Positions 17,138 to 25,543 of a stretch of DNA of 64,000 nt are shown here, piece after piece. Numbering within the stretch: position 1 is the first letter of the stretch; each line of letters opens with the position of its first letter. The DNA is taken from positions 186,001 to 250,000 of the forward strand of contig NZ_JAVJSE010000029.1 of assembly GCF_040219615.1 (NCBI RefSeq), read 5' to 3'. A program made the position numbers and the translations under genes. This DNA comes from Thalassobaculum_A sp040219615 (lineage in GTDB: Bacteria; Pseudomonadota; Alphaproteobacteria; Thalassobaculales; Thalassobaculaceae). The notes under the pieces are model-generated. The model saw only the letters and a program-made list of their open reading frames with translations, had not been told where the DNA came from and did not search any database.

Positions 17138-17848
17138 TCAGTTCCCGGCGGCTTCGGAGTTGGACCGCCGGCGCTCGGCAATCATCGCCTTGGCCGTCTC
17201 CACGGCGACCGCCGCGTCCCGGCAGTAGGCGTCGGCGCCGACGCTCTCGGCGAACGCCTCGTTCAGCGGCGCGCCGCCGACCAGCACGATGTAGTCGTCG
17301 CGGATGCCCTTCTCCTGCATCGCGTCGATGACGACCTTCATATACGGCATCGTCGTCGTCAGCAGGGCCGACATGCCGAGGATGTCCGGCTGGTGCTCCT
17401 CGATCGCCGCCAGGTAGTTCTCGACCGGGTTGTTGATGCCGAGGTCGATCACCTCGAAGCCGGCGCCCTCCATCATCATCGACACCAGGTTCTTGCCGAT
17501 GTCGTGGATATCGCCCTTGACGGTGCCGATGACCATCTTGCCGACGCGCGGTGCGCCGGTCTCGATCAGCAGCGGCCGCAGGATCGACATGCCGGCCTTC
17601 ATGGCGTTCGCCGCCATCAGCACTTCCGGCACGAACAGGATGCCGTCGCGGAAGTCGATGCCGACGATCCGCATGCCCTCGACCAGCGCCTTGGTCAGCA
17701 CGTCGTAGGGCGTCCACCCGCGCCCCAGCAGGATGTTCACCGCCTCGGTGATCTCGTCCTTGAGGCCGTCGTACAGATCGTCGTGCATCTGCTGGACGAG
17801 TTCGTCGTCCTCGAGCTCGGAAAGCACGATGTCGTCGCCCTCGGCCAT
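17138..17848 (-). CDS. methyltransferase cognate corrinoid protein (B12-binding)
   Basis: A 236-residue protein of the MtbC/MttC/MetH-domain type. A helical cap (about 15-95) precedes a Rossmann B12-binding domain. The cobalt-ligating His115 lies in VKGDIHDIGKNLV (DxHxxG), followed later by GMSALLTTTM and VLVGGAPLNE. It would carry a methyl group on cobalt between a substrate-specific methyltransferase and tetrahydrofolate. No methyltransferase is adjacent; the MttB homologue at 48942 is a candidate partner. It heads the run with DUF1638 and the virulence-factor gene. No cobalamin riboswitch was seen upstream. Confidence 0.9.
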   Translation of the reverse strand: MAEGDDIVLSELEDDELVQQMHDDLYDGLKDEITEAVNILLGRGWTPYDVLTKALVEGMRIVGIDFRDGILFVPEVLMAANAMKAGMSILRPLLIETGAPRVGKMVIGTVKGDIHDIGKNLVSMMMEGAGFEVIDLGINNPVENYLAAIEEHQPDILGMSALLTTTMPYMKVVIDAMQEKGIRDDYIVLVGGAPLNEAFAESVGADAYCRDAAVAVETAKAMIAERRRSNSEAAGN

Positions 17849-17977
17849 GCCTCACTCCTCCTGACGGCTCGATGCAATCCTGCGGAAGAGACACGGGAAT
17901 CGGGGCGATCGCTGCTGCCGTCGCGACCGATCGTGTCGGCGGCGCGACAGGACGAACGCCACCGGCACCGTGCCCGG

Positions 17978-19063
17978 TCAGCGCGAGGACGCGGGGACCT
18001 TGTCGGCGGCCGGACCGGACGTAGGGCCGAGGGGCGGGCCGGGGGTCGGGCCAGTGGCCGCTTCGAACGTCTCCTCAGCCGCCCTGAGCGTCGCGAGGAT
18101 ATTCCGCCCGACGGCGCCGCCGTCGTCGACGATCTCGCCGGCCAGCGCCTCGCGCAGGGCCTCGAGATGCCGGCGCAGCAGATCGAGAAGCGCCCGGCCC
18201 GGCGGGTGGGTGTCGCCGGAATAGCCCATCAGGCCGCGCACGATGGCACCGACCAGCAGCAGGCCGCGGGTCTCGGTCAGGGCCGCCGCCTCGCGCGCCA
18301 CCGAGTTCAGCCGCTTCAGCGCCTCGCGATCGTGCTTCTCGACCAGTTCGGCATAGGCGTCGTCCATGCGGTGCCGGGTCAGCGCCAGCATGGCCAGCGC
18401 CTGTTCCTTCTTCAGCTTGATATGCGCGCGCGCCGGTTCCACCGCCTCCCGGCTGAGGCCGTTGCGCAACGAAAGCGCCGGCTCGGACTCGGCCGTCGAC
18501 ATCCGGCGGAACCGGAACACCGTGGTCGAGGGCTTGATCTCGAAGCCGAGGCTGGTCGACGCCACGGTCTGCTCGGCCGGGCCCGAGACGGTCCGTCGCT
18601 CCACCATCTGCTGTCGGGTTCCGCGCCGGCGGTCGGGTCCGGTATAGGACCCCGACACGATGAAATCGGTACGGTCGAGCGGCCATTGGGTCAGGGCCTG
18701 GACCACGTGATCGGCCTGGAACGGCCGGCCGAGGAAATGCAGGCATCCGAGGATCGCGGACCGCCGGATATCGGCCTCGGTCAGGGCATCGCCGATCAAC
18801 CCCAGGGCGAGGCCGGGAAAAGGGGCGTCCGGATCGCGGCGGACGAAGCGGAAGATGTCGAAGGGACTGCCGTCCTCGAGGCGCTTGTCGGCGAGCACCA
18901 GCACGATGTCGTTCGTGCTGCGCCCCAGCAGGTCGAGGGCCTCGGCGGCACCCGACACCCATTCGACCGGCAGGCGCTGCGGGCCGCACGGAACGGCGGC
19001 CAGTTCCCGCATCACCCCGACGTCTTCGCTGACGACCAGAATTAGTCCCTTGCCCACGCGCAT
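17978..19063 (-). CDS. receiver-like protein with degenerate phosphorylation site and GPDRRR linker
   Basis: A 361-residue protein. The first 130 residues follow the response-regulator receiver fold (GLILVVSEDVGVMREL...VLVLADKRLEDG...CLHFLGRPF), but the usual acidic pair is weak and the conserved Lys is Arg (GRPF). Then comes GSYTGPDRRR, a linker also present in the receiver protein at 33355. The C-terminal half (about 230-330) is helical (KLKKEQALAMLALTRHRMDD) and may be an interaction domain. The ATG at 19063 is chosen; a GTG 15 codons earlier is possible. No kinase is adjacent, so the signalling partner is unknown. Confidence 0.6.
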   Translation of the reverse strand: MRVGKGLILVVSEDVGVMRELAAVPCGPQRLPVEWVSGAAEALDLLGRSTNDIVLVLADKRLEDGSPFDIFRFVRRDPDAPFPGLALGLIGDALTEADIRRSAILGCLHFLGRPFQADHVVQALTQWPLDRTDFIVSGSYTGPDRRRGTRQQMVERRTVSGPAEQTVASTSLGFEIKPSTTVFRFRRMSTAESEPALSLRNGLSREAVEPARAHIKLKKEQALAMLALTRHRMDDAYAELVEKHDREALKRLNSVAREAAALTETRGLLLVGAIVRGLMGYSGDTHPPGRALLDLLRRHLEALREALAGEIVDDGGAVGRNILATLRAAEETFEAATGPTPGPPLGPTSGPAADKVPASSR

Positions 19064-19245
19064 TGCAGGTATCGCCCGTCGATTGTCGCGTCGCCCCGCG
19101 CTATTCACCGCGCTGCGGACTTAACGAATCGTTAACGTCGCAACGTCCGATTGCCCAGTGGGTTGGATGCTCCGTCGAATACCATCGCATTTCCAGCAAA
19201 TTAGCGGACCGAGCGTCCGGATTCACACGCAACGGGGGAACAGGT

Positions 19246-20442
19246 TCAGTTCCCCTGGGGCAAACCCGGCCCAAAGGACGCCATGTCGACCGGCTTGCGC
19301 CTGCGCCCCCAGTTGCCGGGTCGTCCTTCGAAAACGCCGGCCATGCGTGTACCGCAGCCGGTGCAGCATCCGTCGCCGATCAGGTTCCAGTCGCTGAGCT
19401 CGTACCAGTCTCGGCCGATCGTCCGGGTGCCGCAGACATGGCAGTAGCTCGACTGCCGGCCGATGTCGTGGACGTTGCCGGTATAGGCGTGCCGCACACC
19501 GTTCCTGCGCGCGATCTGCCGGGCCGTCGCCAGGGTCTCGAACGCCGTGCGCGGCTTGTCGAGCATGCGGTAGTCCGGATGGAAGGCCGAGAAGTGGATC
19601 GGCACGTCCGGGCCCAGGTTCTCGACCACCCAGGCAGTCATCGCGTCGATCTCGGCCTCGTCGTCATTCTCGCCGGGAATGATCAGGTTGGTGATCTCGA
19701 CCCACACCTCGGTCTCCCTGACCAGGTAGACCAGGGTGTCGAGCACCGGTTGCAGCTCGCTCTTGGTGACGTCGCGGTAGAACCGGTCGGTGAATCCCTT
19801 GAGATCGACATTGGCCGCGTCGATGTGCCGGAAGAAGTCCGGCCGGGCCCGATCGGTGATGTAGCCGGCGGTCACCGCCACCGTCTTCACGCCGGCCTCG
19901 CGGCAGGCGATCGCGATGTCGCTGGCGTATTCGTGGAAGATCACCGGGTCGTTGTAGGTGAAGGCGACCGAGCGGCAGCCGAGCCGGCGCGCCACATCGG
20001 CGATCGCCTCGGGCTGGGCCTCGGCCTGCATCAGGTCCATCTCGCGGCTCTTCGAGATGTCGTGGTTCTGGCAGAAATTGCAGGCCAGGTTGCAGCCGGC
20101 GGTCCCGAAGGACAGGACCGGCGTACCCGGCAGGAAGTGGTTCAGCGGCTTCTTCTCGATCGGGTCGACGCAGAACCCGCTCGACCGGCCGTAGGTGGTC
20201 AGCACGATCGCGTCACCCTGCCGGGCGCGCACGAAGCACAGGCCGCGCGCGCCTTCCTTCAGCCGGCAGTAGCGCGGGCACATCTCGCACTGGACCCTGC
20301 CGTCCTCCAGCATCCGCCAGTGCTCGGTGGGCACCACCGGGCCTTTTCCGCGCAGTGCGGGCGGCGTCGTCCCGTCCAGTCCGGGCACCTGCAACTCGGT
20401 CTCGGCGCGCACCTGTTTTCTCTCCCTGAACGAACCGTCCAT
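19246..20442 (-). CDS. amrS: AmmeMemoRadiSam system radical SAM enzyme AmrS
   Basis: A 398-residue radical S-adenosylmethionine protein. The cluster motif is Cys117-x3-Cys121-x2-Cys124 (GCNLACNFCQNHD). An N-terminal Cys set (CEMCPRYC, near 52-59, then Cys69) and a C-terminal set (YCHVCGT, CCTGCG) add likely further metal sites. The GYITDRARPDFF and HFSAFHPDYRM stretches are typical of the AmrS family, related to pyruvate-formate-lyase activators. It is divergent, with 46 bases between, from the fused MEMO-AMMECR1 gene, so all three components of the system are present. The biochemical product is still undefined in the family. Confidence 0.92.
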   Translation of the reverse strand: MDGSFRERKQVRAETELQVPGLDGTTPPALRGKGPVVPTEHWRMLEDGRVQCEMCPRYCRLKEGARGLCFVRARQGDAIVLTTYGRSSGFCVDPIEKKPLNHFLPGTPVLSFGTAGCNLACNFCQNHDISKSREMDLMQAEAQPEAIADVARRLGCRSVAFTYNDPVIFHEYASDIAIACREAGVKTVAVTAGYITDRARPDFFRHIDAANVDLKGFTDRFYRDVTKSELQPVLDTLVYLVRETEVWVEITNLIIPGENDDEAEIDAMTAWVVENLGPDVPIHFSAFHPDYRMLDKPRTAFETLATARQIARRNGVRHAYTGNVHDIGRQSSYCHVCGTRTIGRDWYELSDWNLIGDGCCTGCGTRMAGVFEGRPGNWGRRRKPVDMASFGPGLPQGN

Positions 20443-20488
20443 GACCCCTGTTGGACGCTGTCACAGCCAGACGCCCTGTGTTAATCAA

Positions 20489-21892
20489 ATGGTCGCCATG
20501 TCTCCATCTGCCAACGCCTCGACACGATCGCCGCAGGTCGCTGGCCGGTTCTATCCGGACGGTCACAACGCCTGCATCGACCTTCTGGAGCGCTGTTTCG
20601 CGGACACGCGCCCGACCGGCGACGTCGACCCGAAGGTGCTGGTGGCGCCCCATGCCGGCTGGATCTTCTCGGGCCCGATCGCCGGCACCGCCTATGCGTC
20701 GCTGCAGGCCCGGGCCGACCGCATCACGCGGGTGGTCCTGCTCGGACCCGCCCACCGGGTGGCCTTCCGGGGCATCGCCACGACCAGCGCCGACGCCTGG
20801 GCTACGCCGCTCGGCACGCTCGCCGTCGACTGGGCGGCCCTGAACCGGGCGCTGGACGTTCCCGGCGTCGCCGTCGACGACGCGGTGTTCGCCCAGGAGC
20901 ACAGCCTGGAGGTCCACGCGCCGTTCATCCAGCGGATGCTGCCACGGGCGACGATCGTGCCGTTGCTGGTCGGCGACGCGCCGACGGCGCTGGTCTCGAA
21001 CGTGGTCGAGCGGCTCTGGGGCGGCCCCGAGACGCTGATCCTGGTGTCGTCGGACCTGTCGCATTTCCACGACCGGGACACCGCCCGGCAGCTCGACGCC
21101 GAGACCGCCGGCTGGATCGAGACCCTGCGCCCGGACAAGCTGACCGGCCAGGGCGCCTGCGGCCACCGCGCGCTCGCCGGCGTGCTCGACCAGGCGCGCC
21201 GCCGCGACCTCCGGGCCACCACCTTCGACCTGCGCAGCTCGGCCGATACCCGCGGCAATCCTGAGCGGGTGGTCGGCTACGGCGCCTTCGCGCTCGAATA
21301 CGCCCATTCGGCGCGGCTGCCCGAGGCCGACCGGCGGCAGCTGATCGAGGCGGCCCGGTTCGGGGTGAAGTTCGGCATCGAGAACGGCCGTCCACCCAAG
21401 GTCGGGTTGGGTTCCGGCGTGTCGCCGACCCTGACCAGCCGGCGCGCCAGCTTCGTGACCCTGAACCTGGACGGCCGGCTGCGCGGCTGCATCGGCAGCA
21501 TGATCGCACACCGCCCGCTGCTGACCGACGTGATCGACAACGCCTGGAAGGCGGCTTTCGGGGACCCGCGGTTCCCGGCGCTGACCGCCGGCGAGCTCGA
21601 TCGGATCGCGGTGTCGGTATCGATCCTGTCGACCCCGCGGCCGATGACCTTCGCCGACGAAAAGGACCTGGTCCGGCAGGTCCGCCCGGACATCGACGGA
21701 CTGATCATGCAGGACGGCGACCGGCGCGGCATCTTCCTGCCGAGCGTCTGGTCCGGCCTGCCGAAGGCGGAGAGCTTCGTGACCCACCTGAAGCGCAAGG
21801 CGGGGCTGCCGGCCGACCACTGGTCCGGCACCCTGCGGGTGTCGCGCTACACCACCGAGAGCTTCGGGGCCGCGTTCCGGGAGGTGGCATAG
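20489..21892 (+). CDS. AmmeMemoRadiSam proteins B and A fused (MEMO1 + AMMECR1)
   Basis: A 467-residue fusion. Residues about 15-270 are a MEMO domain (homologue of human MEMO1, related to extradiol dioxygenases), with VLVAPHAGWIFSGP, QEHSLEVHAPF, SSDLSHFHD and GACGHRA supplying the metal-site His/Asp/Cys residues. Residues about 275-467 are an AMMECR1 domain with the signature LRGCIGS near 330-336. In many genomes these are two genes. The start is ATG 20489 or 20498, neither with a strong ribosome site. Three bases downstream lies a PAS gene with a perfect GGAGGT, so the two are co-translated. The function is unknown apart from the family association with AmrS. Confidence 0.9.
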   Translation: MVAMSPSANASTRSPQVAGRFYPDGHNACIDLLERCFADTRPTGDVDPKVLVAPHAGWIFSGPIAGTAYASLQARADRITRVVLLGPAHRVAFRGIATTSADAWATPLGTLAVDWAALNRALDVPGVAVDDAVFAQEHSLEVHAPFIQRMLPRATIVPLLVGDAPTALVSNVVERLWGGPETLILVSSDLSHFHDRDTARQLDAETAGWIETLRPDKLTGQGACGHRALAGVLDQARRRDLRATTFDLRSSADTRGNPERVVGYGAFALEYAHSARLPEADRRQLIEAARFGVKFGIENGRPPKVGLGSGVSPTLTSRRASFVTLNLDGRLRGCIGSMIAHRPLLTDVIDNAWKAAFGDPRFPALTAGELDRIAVSVSILSTPRPMTFADEKDLVRQVRPDIDGLIMQDGDRRGIFLPSVWSGLPKAESFVTHLKRKAGLPADHWSGTLRVSRYTTESFGAAFREVA

Positions 21893-21894
21893 GC

Positions 21895-22428
21895 ATGGCG
21901 AAATCCCCCTCCATCGAGGCACCGCCGGCGCCGACGGCTTTCGCGCCGGCGCCGAAGCCACGTCGTCCGTCGGCCGCGCCGGTGGACTTCGCGATCGAGA
22001 ACACCCGGCAGCTGCGCGACCTGTGGTCGGCCAAGCGCCCGGGGCGCGGCGCGTTGCCCGCCTACCGGTTCTTCGACGCGCTTGAGCTGCGGCCCTGGGC
22101 CGACAACCTGGTCCTGTACCGGGCCGAGCGCCTGGACGACCAGTACGTCTACCGGTTCGAGAAGGTCGGCAAGGGGGTGGCCGCGATCGACGGCGGCGAC
22201 TTCAGCGGCCAGCTCATGCACCAGGCCCTGCCGCCGACCCAGCTCTGGGCGATCATCGGCCACTACGACGCGGCGGTCCGCACCCGCGGGCCGGTCGAGT
22301 TCCACGACACCATCCCGTCGCCCGGCGGTGGTGCCGTGAAATGGGACAAGCTGCTGCTGCCGCTGAGCGACGACGGCAACGAGGTCGACCACCTGCTGAT
22401 GCTGCTCTACGCGGAGCAGGTGGCCTGA
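21895..22428 (+). CDS. small PAS-domain protein (PAS_5 type), paralogue 2, coupled to MEMO-AMMECR1
   Basis: A 177-residue protein. A Pro/Ala-rich N-terminal 30 residues is followed by the PAS_5-like pattern LRDLWSAKRPGRGALPAYRFFDALELRPWADNLVLY and, at the end, WDKLLLPLSDDGNEVDHLLMLLY. It lacks any output domain. The ATG is 3 bases after the stop of the MEMO-AMMECR1 fusion, and its GGAGGT ribosome site lies inside the end of that gene. This ties the PAS protein to the AmmeMemoRadiSam operon, for which a sensor has not, to my knowledge, been a standard part. Confidence 0.75.
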   Translation: MAKSPSIEAPPAPTAFAPAPKPRRPSAAPVDFAIENTRQLRDLWSAKRPGRGALPAYRFFDALELRPWADNLVLYRAERLDDQYVYRFEKVGKGVAAIDGGDFSGQLMHQALPPTQLWAIIGHYDAAVRTRGPVEFHDTIPSPGGGAVKWDKLLLPLSDDGNEVDHLLMLLYAEQVA

Positions 22429-22545
22429 CGGCCGCCTCCGGCGGTCGGCATTTCGGATTTCTTTCGGGCGCATTTCGGTTAGGTTTCAGGGCTTCGGCCC
22501 CGAACTCTGACACCGTCTCCTCCGCCACGACCGGAGGGACAGGTC

Positions 22546-22905
22546 ATGCACAGCCGATCCGATGCCGCCCGCTCCGCGGTCCCCGGACCCGTGCGCCTCG
22601 CAACCGCCGGGGCGATCATCTACCGTGCCTATTCCCGCCCCTACGACACCGGCGGCGCCCGCGTGCTGCACCTGTTCGCGAGCGGGCAATACCGCTTTGC
22701 ACCGTTGCGGTTCTTCTTCCAGCCGTTCCCCGGCCATCCGGACTGCTTCGCCCTCGTCGAGCGCGTGCCGGACGTGGTCAGCATGATGCGGTATTACGTG
22801 GCGGCCTCCTACTCCTCGGCCAGCGGCGCCTCGTCCCTCGCCGACAGCGTCAGGATCGTCGACGCTCACGGCGAGCACGTCGTCGGGATCGAGGCCCTGG
22901 CCTGA
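22546..22905 (+). CDS. hypothetical protein (119 residues)
   Basis: A soluble protein of unknown family. The ribosome site GGAGGGACAGG precedes the ATG, supporting a real gene. The only landmarks are aromatic-rich segments (YRFAPLRFFFQPFPGHPDCF) and the tail GEHVVGIEALA. It lies 117 bases after the PAS gene on the same strand, so it may share that transcript. I cannot propose a function. Confidence 0.55.
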   Translation: MHSRSDAARSAVPGPVRLATAGAIIYRAYSRPYDTGGARVLHLFASGQYRFAPLRFFFQPFPGHPDCFALVERVPDVVSMMRYYVAASYSSASGASSLADSVRIVDAHGEHVVGIEALA

Positions 22906-22937
22906 CCGCCGGGCCCCTCCCCGAGCAGGCGGCGCTC

Positions 22938-24515
22938 CTACGCCCCGACCGCCGCCGGCAGCGGGCCGTAGGGATGCGCGGCACCGGTCGGCCCGTCGGG
23001 TCCCAGAGCCACCGCGTTCGGGATCGCCCATTGCGCCGGGAAGCAGACCGCCTGGGCCGGCCGCACCGGCGCCACCGCCTGCAGCGCCTGCATCGAGGCC
23101 GCGTCGAGACGGTCGTCGGCGACGATGGTGTCGATCAGCCCGACGTCGATCCGCGGCTGGCGCAGCGCGCGCTCCAGGCCCATGCCGAACTCGCCGATGA
23201 ACGAGGTGAGCTGGAAGATCGCCGGCATGATCTTGCGGCCGCCCGACGCCCCGAGGCCGAACGCCGCCCGGCCGTCCCGGGTCGCCAGCATCGGGCACAT
23301 GTTGGACAGCGGGCGCTCGCCGGCGGCCAGCGAGTTCGGCCGGCCCGGCCGCGGGTCGAACCAGTTGATGCCGTTGTTCATCAGGACGCCGGTTTCCGGC
23401 AGCACCACGCGCGACCCGAAGCGCGACAGCAGGGTGGTGGTGATCACCACCATGTTGCCGTCGGCGTCGACCGCCGACAGATGGGTGGTGCAGCTGCGAT
23501 CGCCGACGTCGCCGGCATGGCCCATGGTCTCGAGCCGCACCTTGTAGGCTTCGATCAGCGCCTTGGCGTAGGCGCCGTAGGTCGCGGCGTCCGGGCTGGC
23601 GGTGCCGAACTTCTCGGGCAGCCGCGCGAGCGCCCCGGCGAAGGTCGGGCCGGCCGTATAGCCCGGCACCAGGTTGAGGGTGTGCCCGGCACGCTCGCGC
23701 ACGATCGGGTCGACGATCCGGGCCCGGTAGGCGGCGAGGTCGTCCATCGAGATCGCCGAGCCGCCGGCGTTCAGGTCGGCGACCAGCCGGCGGCCGGTCT
23801 CGCCGGTGTAGAAGTCGGACGGCCCGGCCTTCTGCAGCCGCTCGAAGGTGTCGGCGAGCGCCCCCATCGGCAGGAAGGGCGGCGGGCCGTCGGGGGCCGA
23901 CGGCACCAGGCCGCCGGGCAGCCAGACCTTGCCCGACCCGGGATACTTGCCGAGCCAGCCGGCCTCGGCCGCGACCTGCAGCGTGCTCCACCAGGTCAGG
24001 CGGTGGCCGCGGCGCGCCATCGCCAGGGCCGGGCCGATCGCATCGGCCCAGGACCACGACCCGAAATTCTCCAGCAGCGTGGCGTAGCCGGCGCAGGATC
24101 CCGGCACCGCGATCGAATGGAAGCCCTGGAGGTTGCGGTCCTCGACCACCGCCGGCCAGCTGAACAGGTCGGGCGGCGCGGACCGGCCGGTGTCGATGCC
24201 GTAGTTCGCCGGGTCGAGGCCGCGCGGCGCGATCATGCCGAAATCGACGACCTTGGTGGCACCCGACTTGCCGTCGTGCACGATCGCGTAGCCGCCGCCG
24301 CCCAGCCCGCTCATCCACGGCTCCGCGACGCACAGGGCGAGCGCGGTGGCGATCGCCGCGTCGATGGCATTGCCGCCGGCCGCCAGCACAGCGGCGCCGA
24401 CCTGGCTGGCCTCGACGTTCTGCGAAGCGACCACGCCGCGTCGGCCGGCGACGGCGGGCTTGCTCACCGACCAGGTCTCGATCGGCGCGGAATCCGGAAG
24501 GCTGACGGCGGGCAT
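22938..24515 (-). CDS. gamma-glutamyltransferase-family protein (Ntn hydrolase)
   Basis: A 525-residue proenzyme that self-cleaves before a catalytic Thr in DRSCTTHLSAVDADGNMV, freeing large and small subunits. It then transfers or hydrolyses gamma-glutamyl groups. Other landmarks are VASQNVEASQVGAAVLAAGGNAIDAAIA at the N-terminus, SGLGGGGYAIVH, and GLGASGGRKIMPAIFQ near the C-terminus. No signal peptide precedes the start at 24515 (AGGAGAG upstream), so it may be cytosolic. Members without export signals act on varied gamma-glutamyl or acyl substrates, so glutathione is not certain. Confidence 0.88.
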   Translation of the reverse strand: MPAVSLPDSAPIETWSVSKPAVAGRRGVVASQNVEASQVGAAVLAAGGNAIDAAIATALALCVAEPWMSGLGGGGYAIVHDGKSGATKVVDFGMIAPRGLDPANYGIDTGRSAPPDLFSWPAVVEDRNLQGFHSIAVPGSCAGYATLLENFGSWSWADAIGPALAMARRGHRLTWWSTLQVAAEAGWLGKYPGSGKVWLPGGLVPSAPDGPPPFLPMGALADTFERLQKAGPSDFYTGETGRRLVADLNAGGSAISMDDLAAYRARIVDPIVRERAGHTLNLVPGYTAGPTFAGALARLPEKFGTASPDAATYGAYAKALIEAYKVRLETMGHAGDVGDRSCTTHLSAVDADGNMVVITTTLLSRFGSRVVLPETGVLMNNGINWFDPRPGRPNSLAAGERPLSNMCPMLATRDGRAAFGLGASGGRKIMPAIFQLTSFIGEFGMGLERALRQPRIDVGLIDTIVADDRLDAASMQALQAVAPVRPAQAVCFPAQWAIPNAVALGPDGPTGAAHPYGPLPAAVGA

Positions 24516-24597
24516 GGGGCTCTCCTGGAAGGATGCGGACGGCGGGGCCGGTATGCTAGGGTCGCGACCGGCGGCGGGATGAGACGGAGACAACGGT

Positions 24598-25287
24598 ATG
24601 GCGGTGCGAATCCGCTTGTCCAGCCTCGCCATGATCCTGGCGATACTGATGGTGGCGATCCCGGCGGCGGCGATCCCGGCGGCGGCGCAGGAGCGCACGG
24701 ACGGCGGCGGCGACGACCGAAAGCCGCCGGCAGCCCCGCCGGCGGCGCCCGCGAAGCCCAGCGTCCGGGCCGACGACTGCAACAAGCTGCCCGGCGGCAA
24801 CGCGCCGATCAACCGGCTGGCACGGCTCGACGGCGGGATCTCCGTGCGGAACCTGGACCTGACCTATTTCGGCAAGCCGCTGTTCGAGCTGACCGACCAG
24901 GACTACGAATACCTGACCGCGCTGTGGCCGCTGTGCAGCACCTTCGACGAGGAGACCGCGCCGAAGGTGGCGGAAAAGCTGAAGGAACTGGTCGACGACG
25001 CCAAGGCGGTGCGCCAGGACTCACTCGAATGGATCAAGCAGACCGAGCGCGAGGCCAAGGCCCTGAAGCCGAACCAGGACGGCATCGAGAAGATCCACGA
25101 CCTCTGGCAGCAGATGCTGAACCGCGAGTTCGAAATGCTGCAGTCGGACATGTCGTATATCGCCGGGGTGATCGAGAAGCGGCGCGACGAGCTGTACACG
25201 GCACCGCAGGCCCAACAGCGCACCCTGATTTCACCATTCGACCCGGGCCCGGCCGAAACCCGGCCGCTCGGCAACCGCGGGGGTTGA
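24598..25287 (+). CDS. secreted protein of unknown function
   Basis: A 229-residue protein with a signal peptide (hydrophobic LAMILAILMVAIPAAA, with AIPAA repeated, ending AAAQE), then a low-complexity Pro/Ala stretch. A folded region has Cys near 60 (DDCNKLPGG) and 105 (LWPLCSTF) that could pair. The segment about 120-205 is helical and charged, consistent with a coiled coil. GGAGAC precedes the ATG. It is followed after 4 bases by a small membrane gene, probably one operon. I recognise no family. Confidence 0.6.
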   Translation: MAVRIRLSSLAMILAILMVAIPAAAIPAAAQERTDGGGDDRKPPAAPPAAPAKPSVRADDCNKLPGGNAPINRLARLDGGISVRNLDLTYFGKPLFELTDQDYEYLTALWPLCSTFDEETAPKVAEKLKELVDDAKAVRQDSLEWIKQTEREAKALKPNQDGIEKIHDLWQQMLNREFEMLQSDMSYIAGVIEKRRDELYTAPQAQQRTLISPFDPGPAETRPLGNRGG

Positions 25288-25291
25288 GACC

Positions 25292-25543
25292 ATGACCCAG
25301 AAGCCGGCCTCACCGTTGCCGACGCCGATCCGCGAACGCCACCGCCCGCCGATCGCCAAGCGGGTTCCGGCCAACGACCACGCACCGTCCTGGGCCGGCC
25401 GAGGCCATGTCGGCGCGTTCATCGTCCAGCTCACGGCGCTGGTGACGATCAACCTGGCGGTCTGGGGGTTCTTCGCCTGGTGGGCGATGGGCTATGCCGA
25501 GCGCAAGCTGCCACTGGTGCCGCCCGGGACCGGGCCGCTCTGA
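25292..25543 (+). CDS. small single-pass membrane protein
   Basis: An 83-residue protein with a Pro/Arg-rich cytosolic half, one transmembrane helix (about 45-68, rich in Trp/Phe) and a short tail. It is translated 4 bases after the secreted protein gene. No family is recognised. Its stop codon overlaps by one base the left end of the 343-bp inverted-repeat element that follows. Confidence 0.55.
   Translation: MTQKPASPLPTPIRERHRPPIAKRVPANDHAPSWAGRGHVGAFIVQLTALVTINLAVWGFFAWWAMGYAERKLPLVPPGTGPL

Noticed and set aside
17849..17977. Cobalamin riboswitch upstream of the corrinoid gene
   Set aside because: The gap is only 129 bases and no B12-box-like conserved core was visible.
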